NCBI GenBank assembly: GCA_964495705.1
Contig: CAZBWS010000050.1
Location: 1-18,557 of the forward strand
Source: CAZBWS01 sp964495705
Lineage (GTDB): Bacteria > Pseudomonadota > Gammaproteobacteria > HTCC5015
Direction of reading: 5' to 3'
DNA length: 18,557 nt
Position numbers and translations under genes: made by a program. Of the stretch, positions 14,398-18,557 are shown piece after piece. The notes beneath the pieces are model-generated. The model was not told the origin of the DNA. It saw nothing but the letters and a program-made list of their open reading frames with translations, and did not search any database. Position 1 is the first letter of the stretch, and every line of letters begins with the position of its first letter.

Positions 14398-16290
14398 ATG
14401 TCTGTAGAAACACCTAAAAAAGAAAGCCATGAGTTCCAAGCAGAGGTCTCACAGATCCTGCAGTTGATGATCCACTCCCTTTACTCGAACAAGGAAATTT
14501 TCCTACGCGAGCTAGTCTCCAACGCCTCGGACGCCTGCGATAAGTTGCGCTTTGAAGCGATTAAGGATGACTCTCTATACGGCGGTGATTCTGAACTGGC
14601 CGTTGTAGTGAGCTTCGATAAAGAAGCTAGCACGATCACTATTTCGGATAATGGTATTGGTATGAGCCGCGAGGAAGTGGTCAATAACATCGGTACGATT
14701 GCGCGCTCGGGTACGAAGGCATTTTTGGACTCCTTGAGCGGCGACCAGCAGAAAGATTCTCATCTGATTGGCCAGTTTGGCGTAGGTTTCTATTCTTCAT
14801 TTATTGTTGCGGATAAGGTGACTGTGATCACTCGCCGTGCTGGCTCGGACGAGGCAGTACAGTGGGAGTCGGAAGGCACTGGCAGCTACACATTAGAAGC
14901 CGCCGAGCGCGAAGGTCGCGGTACTGACATCATTTTACACCTGCGCGAAGAAGAGAAAGAGTTCTTAGATAACTGGCGTTTGCGCAGCACCATCAAGAAA
15001 TACTCAGACAACATCGAACTACCTGTGAAGATGTTGGAGTATGTTGCTCCTAAAGGCAAAGACGATGAAGAAGAGCCAAAAACACCTGAGTTAGAAACTA
15101 TCAATAGTGCTCGTGCGCTATGGACGCGCTCTAAGTCTGAGCTTAAAGAAGAAGACTACAAGGAGTTCTACAAGACGGTATCCCACGATTGGCAGGACCC
15201 GCTAACGTGGAGTCACAACAAGGTTGAAGGCAAGTTAGAATACACCTCCTTGCTATACATCCCGTCTACGGCGCCTTTTGATCTATTCGATCGTGAACAG
15301 CAGAGTGGCATTAAGTTATACGTACAGCGTGTCTTCATTATGGATGACAGCAAAGAGTTAATGCCGAACTACCTACGCTTTGTTAAGGGCTTGGTGGATT
15401 CTAGCGATTTGCCATTGAACGTTTCTCGCGAGATTTTGCAGAGCAATAAAGTTATCGACAGCATCCGCGCGGGCTCGGTGAAGAAAGTATTGGGCATGAT
15501 CGAGAGCTTGGCGAAGGCTGATGACAAGGAGCAGTTTGCTAGCTTCTGGAGCACTTTCGGTCAGGTTATTAAAGAGGGGCCGGTTGAAGATCGCGCCAAC
15601 CAAGAACGTATTCTTAAAATTTGTCGCTTCGCATCAACGAATGCGGATACGGCAGAACAGATCGTTTCACTAGAAGACTATGTCTCTCGCATGGCGCCCG
15701 GTGCCGATACCATTTACTACGTGACAGCGGATAGCTTTAACGCGGCCAAGAACAGCCCTCACTTAGAAGCCTTCCGTGCTAAGGGCATCGAAGTCTTATT
15801 GATGTCTGACCGTGTCGATGAGTGGATGATGTCACAGCTACAAGAGTTTGATGGCAAGAAGTTTGTCTCTGTCGCCAAGGGCGAGCTAGAGCTAAGCGAA
15901 GACGAGAAGAAGGAACAAGAGAAGACAGCAGAAGAGTCTAAGCCATTGATCGAGCGTATCGAGAAGGCCTTGGGTGAGACGGTGGATGCGGTTCGCCCAT
16001 CTACGCGTTTAACCAGCTCTCCTGCTTGTTTAGTGCTAGGTGAGCAAGACATGGCGCTGCATATGCAGCAACTAATGAAGCAAGCGGGTCACGCAGTGCC
16101 TGACTCTAAGCCGTCTTTAGAGGTCAATGTGGAGCACGCCCTGGTTCAGAAGATGGATAAGGAAGCCGACGAAGACCGCTTTGCAGACTTTGTTGATGTG
16201 CTTTACGGTCAAGCCGTGATTGCAGAAGGTGGCCAATTAGAAGACCCTGCTAGCTTTGTGAAAAAGCTGAATGAGTTATTGTTGGCTTAA
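14398..16290 (+). CDS. htpG: HtpG, bacterial Hsp90 chaperone
   Basis: HtpG is a cytosolic dimeric ATP-dependent chaperone that remodels client proteins with the DnaK system. At 630 residues it is close to the 624 of E. coli. The N-terminal GHKL ATPase signatures are all present: LYSNKEIFLRELVSNASDACDKLR-type N-box (28-51), DNGIGMS (about 79-85), GTIARSGTKAF, and IGQFGVGFYSSFIVADKV. The middle domain carries the catalytic-loop region FVKGLVDSSDLPLNVSREILQ with the expected Arg. The C-terminal dimerisation domain includes RLTSSPACLVLGEQDM. A GAGATAGAG ribosome binding region precedes the ATG. The gene sits alone between a sigma32-like promoter and a terminator. Confidence 0.98.
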   Translation: MSVETPKKESHEFQAEVSQILQLMIHSLYSNKEIFLRELVSNASDACDKLRFEAIKDDSLYGGDSELAVVVSFDKEASTITISDNGIGMSREEVVNNIGTIARSGTKAFLDSLSGDQQKDSHLIGQFGVGFYSSFIVADKVTVITRRAGSDEAVQWESEGTGSYTLEAAEREGRGTDIILHLREEEKEFLDNWRLRSTIKKYSDNIELPVKMLEYVAPKGKDDEEEPKTPELETINSARALWTRSKSELKEEDYKEFYKTVSHDWQDPLTWSHNKVEGKLEYTSLLYIPSTAPFDLFDREQQSGIKLYVQRVFIMDDSKELMPNYLRFVKGLVDSSDLPLNVSREILQSNKVIDSIRAGSVKKVLGMIESLAKADDKEQFASFWSTFGQVIKEGPVEDRANQERILKICRFASTNADTAEQIVSLEDYVSRMAPGADTIYYVTADSFNAAKNSPHLEAFRAKGIEVLLMSDRVDEWMMSQLQEFDGKKFVSVAKGELELSEDEKKEQEKTAEESKPLIERIEKALGETVDAVRPSTRLTSSPACLVLGEQDMALHMQQLMKQAGHAVPDSKPSLEVNVEHALVQKMDKEADEDRFADFVDVLYGQAVIAEGGQLEDPASFVKKLNELLLA

Positions 16291-16310
16291 ACGCTAAGCA
16301 ATAAACCATA

Positions 16311-16348
16311 AAAAAGCCGCTGAACCTAAACAGGTCAGCGGCTTTTTT
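16311..16348. terminator. Bidirectional intrinsic terminator between htpG and the exported protein gene
   Basis: GCCGCTG (16316-16322) pairs with CAGCGGC (16336-16342). Beyond one bulged A, ACCT pairs with AGGT around an AAAC loop. Five A precede and six T follow, so the hairpin can end htpG on the plus strand and the convergent gene on the minus strand. Confidence 0.9.
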
Positions 16349-16363
16349 GTGCCTATACAATTA

Positions 16364-16684
16364 TTATTGTAAGGCTTTTTTCTTAGCGGCGGCCTTCTTA
16401 GCAGCAGCTTTCTTTTTGGCTGCGTCTTTTTTACTTTTGGCTTTCGCTTTGGTTTCTTTTTTCTTTATCTTGGTTTTTTCCTTTGCGGCTTTTTTGTTAG
16501 TGCGGCAGTGCCCACTGACTTTAGCGCCGTCTTTACGCTTGTAACCCTTTACCCAAGAGCAGCTAGTGCTTGTGGCACAGGCGGTTTTAGATATTCCCTT
16601 ACACTGGCTAGCTGCTTGCGCAGGAGCTGTGAAAATGCCGAAGGCGAGTAATAAACTGACGATGAAGCTGCTGATTTTTTTCAT
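16364..16684 (-). CDS. Exported small Cys-rich protein with Lys/Ala-rich histone H1-like tail
   Basis: The 106-residue precursor has a clear signal peptide (MKKISSFIVSLLLAFGIFTAPAQA, cleavage about 24/25). A small domain with Cys28, Cys36, Cys42 and Cys60 follows (QCKGISKTAC, TSCSWVKGYKRKDG, VSGHCR); the spacing could give two disulfides after export. Residues 63-106 are almost only Lys and Ala, like the tail of histone H1. The ribosome binding site (GGAG, 5-7 nt from the ATG) is strong. A TATACT on the minus strand (plus coordinates 16718-16723) is a possible -10 box. I have a sense of the CKG-C-CSWV-GYKRKDG-C module in other exported proteins, but know no function. The signal peptide would carry the basic tail to the periplasm or outside, where it could bind DNA, LPS or other polyanions. 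Confidence 0.7.
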   Translation of the reverse strand: MKKISSFIVSLLLAFGIFTAPAQAASQCKGISKTACATSTSCSWVKGYKRKDGAKVSGHCRTNKKAAKEKTKIKKKETKAKAKSKKDAAKKKAAAKKAAAKKKALQ

Positions 16685-16901
16685 TGTTATCTCCGATTAA
16701 TATTGTTTAGCTAGAGCAGTATAGGTGAGCTGTGGCGATAAAAAACTAGGAATATTCCGATTTAACAATGCTTAAAAAAATTAAAGGTATCGTTATTCGA
16801 TGCTTCAAGTGTTTTCTTGTAGTGCTTTTATTGTTTTAGTTGAGTGTCTTCTTGTTTCGAGTAAACCTGATCCTGTTTTCAAAATACACAGGGGAAAAAC
16901 A

Positions 16902-17174
16902 ATGGATCAACTCGATATTCAATCTAATTCACAAAGCTGGCTGTTTTACGTGAAGGCTTCCTTCGCCTTATCGTTACTGGCTCTGGCTGGCGGCGTACTC
17001 TTTTTAGTTAATGACACGATGGTGCAGGCCTACATGGCCATGAGTGGTGTATTTGTCGTGAGCGCCACTATCACCTTGTCTAAAACCATGCGTGACGAGC
17101 ACGAAAGCCAACGCTTAATTCATAAGCTGTCTGAGGCTCGTACGTCTAAAATCATTAAAGAATTTGCCGAATAG
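16902..17174 (+). CDS. YiaA/YiaB-family two-helix inner membrane protein
   Basis: The protein is 90 residues from the ATG that follows AGGGGAA at about 6 nt. A frame extending upstream to 16800 lacks a ribosome binding site and gives an unlikely N-terminus, so it is excluded. Two membrane helices (about 13-36 and 41-60) are joined by a short turn (VNDTMVQAYMAMSG), which is the YiaAB pattern, and a charged cytoplasmic tail follows. It lies 14 nt before pspA and is probably co-transcribed. The family's biochemical role is unknown; the context suggests a membrane partner of PspA. Confidence 0.75.
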   Translation: MDQLDIQSNSQSWLFYVKASFALSLLALAGGVLFLVNDTMVQAYMAMSGVFVVSATITLSKTMRDEHESQRLIHKLSEARTSKIIKEFAE

Positions 17175-17188
17175 GCGAGGGGATGACT

Positions 17189-17875
17189 ATGTTTATGCAA
17201 AAACTAAGTACCATCGTTCGTGGCAGTGTACGCGAATCAGCCGATGTGATCATTGATGCCAATGCGGTGCGTATATTTGAGCAAGAAATTTGTGACTGTG
17301 AAACGGGTGTGCGAACCGCTAAGGCAAGCTTGACGGTGGTCGTGGCTGAAAAAATAAAACTACAACGACAGATAGAACAGAGCCAGCAGACTATCCGCAT
17401 GCGTGAAGAGCAGGCCATTGAAGCTATCACTAAGCAGTTTGGCGATTTACCCGAACAGTTGGCAGAGGCGATAGCCCAAGAGGAAGGTGCCCTAGAAAAG
17501 ATGCAGGCGAGTCTAAGTCATCTTACAGAGCAAGAACTTAGCCTTACTAAAAGCTTAAAAGCGACGATACATAAAGTACAAAGCTATCGACGAGAGCTGG
17601 AGTTAGCTAAGGCCACCGAACGCAGCCAACAAGCTCAGCAAGCCTTGCACGGCCAGTATAGAAAAGTAGACCTTAGCGGTGCTGAGCTAGAAGAGTCTTT
17701 AATGCGGATTAAAAACAAACAACAGCGCTTTGATGATCAACTGGTGGCACAGAATAAAGTTCAGAGTGACTTGTCGGGCGATGATCTGGATGCGCAGTTG
17801 AAGGCGAAGGGAATCGGCGAGCAAGATCGAGCGAAGGCCGTGTTAGCGAGATTGACGTCGAGGGTTGAAAAATAG
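17189..17875 (+). CDS. pspA: PspA/IM30-family phage shock protein A
   Basis: PspA-family proteins are ESCRT-III-like coiled coils that polymerise on stressed inner membrane and keep it sealed. The 228-residue protein is mainly long helices: N-terminal MFMQKLSTIVRGSVRESADVI-type amphipathic start, then a heptad-rich body (about 30-150) with RTAKASLTVVVAEKIKLQRQ and similar, and a shorter C-terminal helix region. The start at 17189 is preferred because GAGGGG ends 6 nt upstream; an ATG at 17183 directly abuts that ribosome binding site. PspF, PspB and PspC are not in the window, so this looks like a PspA variant tied to YiaAB and a lipid enzyme rather than the E. coli pspABC system. The alternative of a more divergent PspA-like coil cannot be excluded. 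Confidence 0.8.
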   Translation: MFMQKLSTIVRGSVRESADVIIDANAVRIFEQEICDCETGVRTAKASLTVVVAEKIKLQRQIEQSQQTIRMREEQAIEAITKQFGDLPEQLAEAIAQEEGALEKMQASLSHLTEQELSLTKSLKATIHKVQSYRRELELAKATERSQQAQQALHGQYRKVDLSGAELEESLMRIKNKQQRFDDQLVAQNKVQSDLSGDDLDAQLKAKGIGEQDRAKAVLARLTSRVEK

Positions 17876-17877
17876 CT

Positions 17878-18465
17878 ATGTTAAATAAAACACCGATGGC
17901 ATTGGTCTTGCTACGCTTTCTATTAGCGCCATTAGTACTAGCCTTGTATTTTTACGAGGCCACGCCTACCTCTTATCTTGTTGTGCTAACGCTGGCCTTC
18001 TTCAGTGATGTCCTTGACGGCATCATTGCTCGAAGATTAGGTGTTGCCACCGAGCGTTTACGGTCTATGGACAGTTTGGCTGATGCCAGCTTTTATATAG
18101 CGATAGTTACGGTTGCTTATCTTCAATACCCCGCCGTTATTGCTCAGTATGCATGGTCATTGAGTATTTTGCTTAGCCTGGAGCTTTTCCGTTATCTGTA
18201 TGATTTGAAGAAATATGAAAAATCGGCGGCTTATCATATGTATAGTGCCAAGTTGTGGGGTGTTTTCCTATTCTTAGGCTTTGGCCAATTACTGGGTTTC
18301 GAGCAGTCTGGGCTTTTCTTTGAGTTGGCGATCTATATTGGCATCGCAACCAACATTGAAGGCTTGTTGGCTTCATGGATATTGCCCAAGTGGCAGTGTG
18401 ATGTGCCGAGTTTATTGCATGCCTTTGGCTTGCGTATGCAGCAAAGCTTTGTACACGAGGGCTAG
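17878..18465 (+). CDS. CDP-alcohol phosphatidyltransferase family protein
   Basis: The 195-residue integral membrane protein belongs to the CDP-alcohol phosphatidyltransferases, which join a CDP-activated lipid to an alcohol (glycerol phosphate, serine, inositol and others). The motif reads D44-VL-D47-G48-II-A51-R52, eight residues, Leu61, RSM, D65, SLA, D69. All four metal-binding Asp are present, but the second invariant Gly of DGxxAR-x8-G-x3-D-x3-D is Leu61. About six helices are predicted. It begins 2 nt after the pspA stop, so it is coupled to pspA. A membrane-repair link with PspA is inferred from the context. The acceptor alcohol cannot be read from the sequence. Confidence 0.8.
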   Translation: MLNKTPMALVLLRFLLAPLVLALYFYEATPTSYLVVLTLAFFSDVLDGIIARRLGVATERLRSMDSLADASFYIAIVTVAYLQYPAVIAQYAWSLSILLSLELFRYLYDLKKYEKSAAYHMYSAKLWGVFLFLGFGQLLGFEQSGLFFELAIYIGIATNIEGLLASWILPKWQCDVPSLLHAFGLRMQQSFVHEG

Positions 18466-18471
18466 GTGTCT

Positions 18472-18557
18472 TTACAGGTCTTTGCGATAAGGATCAAAAA
18501 TCGGCAAGTCCCAGGGCTTGCTGGCCAAGACCAAGCTGACCCCAAAGCGTTTTTCTA
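18472..18557 (-). CDS. C-terminal end of a minus-strand gene (partial)
   Basis: On the minus strand one frame stays open from the window edge for 27 codons, ending in TAA at 18472-18474. It reads EKRFGVSLVLA, then SKPWDLPIFDPYRKDL at the C-terminus, and looks protein-like in composition. It converges on the phosphatidyltransferase gene with a 6-nt gap. Too little is present to identify it. Confidence 0.5.
   Translation of the reverse strand, partial: EKRFGVSLVLASKPWDLPIFDPYRKDL

Noticed and set aside
14481..16052. Several minus-strand open frames within htpG
   Set aside because: They lie opposite a highly conserved chaperone gene, lack ribosome binding sites and show low-complexity Ser-rich translations typical of antisense shadows.
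16800..16901. N-terminal extension of the YiaAB-family protein
   Set aside because: No ribosome binding site at 16800, whereas AGGGGAA precedes the ATG at 16902 and the shorter product matches the family length.
16685..16901. Sigma54 promoter for the pspA cluster, as in E. coli
   Set aside because: The best TGGC-like site (about 16732) lacks the GC at the -12 position, and no other GG-N10-GC arrangement resembling the consensus was found by eye.
1..18557. Mobile elements, CRISPR arrays, tRNA or rRNA genes
   Set aside because: No transposase or integrase coding sequence, no regularly spaced direct repeats and no tRNA- or rRNA-like segments were recognised by reading; no search tool was run.

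Overview
The window reads as chromosomal DNA of a gammaproteobacterium, probably marine. The coding density is high, base composition is moderate, and the genes include a seven-subunit Mrp Na+/H+ antiporter, SelO, Ogt, HtpG, DUF3301 and a PspA/YiaAB cluster. I saw no mobile element, CRISPR array, tRNA or rRNA. The organism is inferred from gene families only.

Layout. 1-660: a possible tiny ORF, then a VOC-fold gene closed by an intrinsic terminator. 831-6923: a tightly overlapping mrpABCDEFG operon whose last member is a short RNA-binding protein resembling the C-terminal half of CvfB. 6920-8461 (minus): a membrane-anchored EAL c-di-GMP phosphodiesterase, convergent with the operon. 8462-8871: the most interesting part. 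It holds two Fur-box-like 7-1-7 palindromes around a good sigma70 promoter, followed by about 120 nt ending in a perfect rho-independent terminator. After the terminator come a well-initiated 35-codon membrane peptide and selO. 10356-11471 (minus): a PlsC-type acyltransferase. 11653-13736: DUF3301 protein plus an exported TPR-like protein. 13762-16290: ogt and htpG, the latter behind a sigma32-like promoter. 16311-16348: a bidirectional terminator shared with a minus-strand exported Cys/Lys/Ala-rich protein. 16902-18465: yiaAB-type gene, pspA and a CDP-alcohol phosphatidyltransferase. The last bases carry the C-terminal end of a minus-strand gene.

Functional themes. The Mrp complex exports Na+ at the expense of the proton gradient. 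The PspA cluster fits envelope maintenance and phospholipid synthesis. HtpG, Ogt and SelO are stress functions (protein folding, DNA alkylation, redox-linked AMPylation). The strongest candidate for something undescribed is the Fur-controlled short transcript at about 8611-8732. It could be a RyhB/PrrF-type iron-sparing sRNA, or an attenuated leader for the small membrane peptide and selO.
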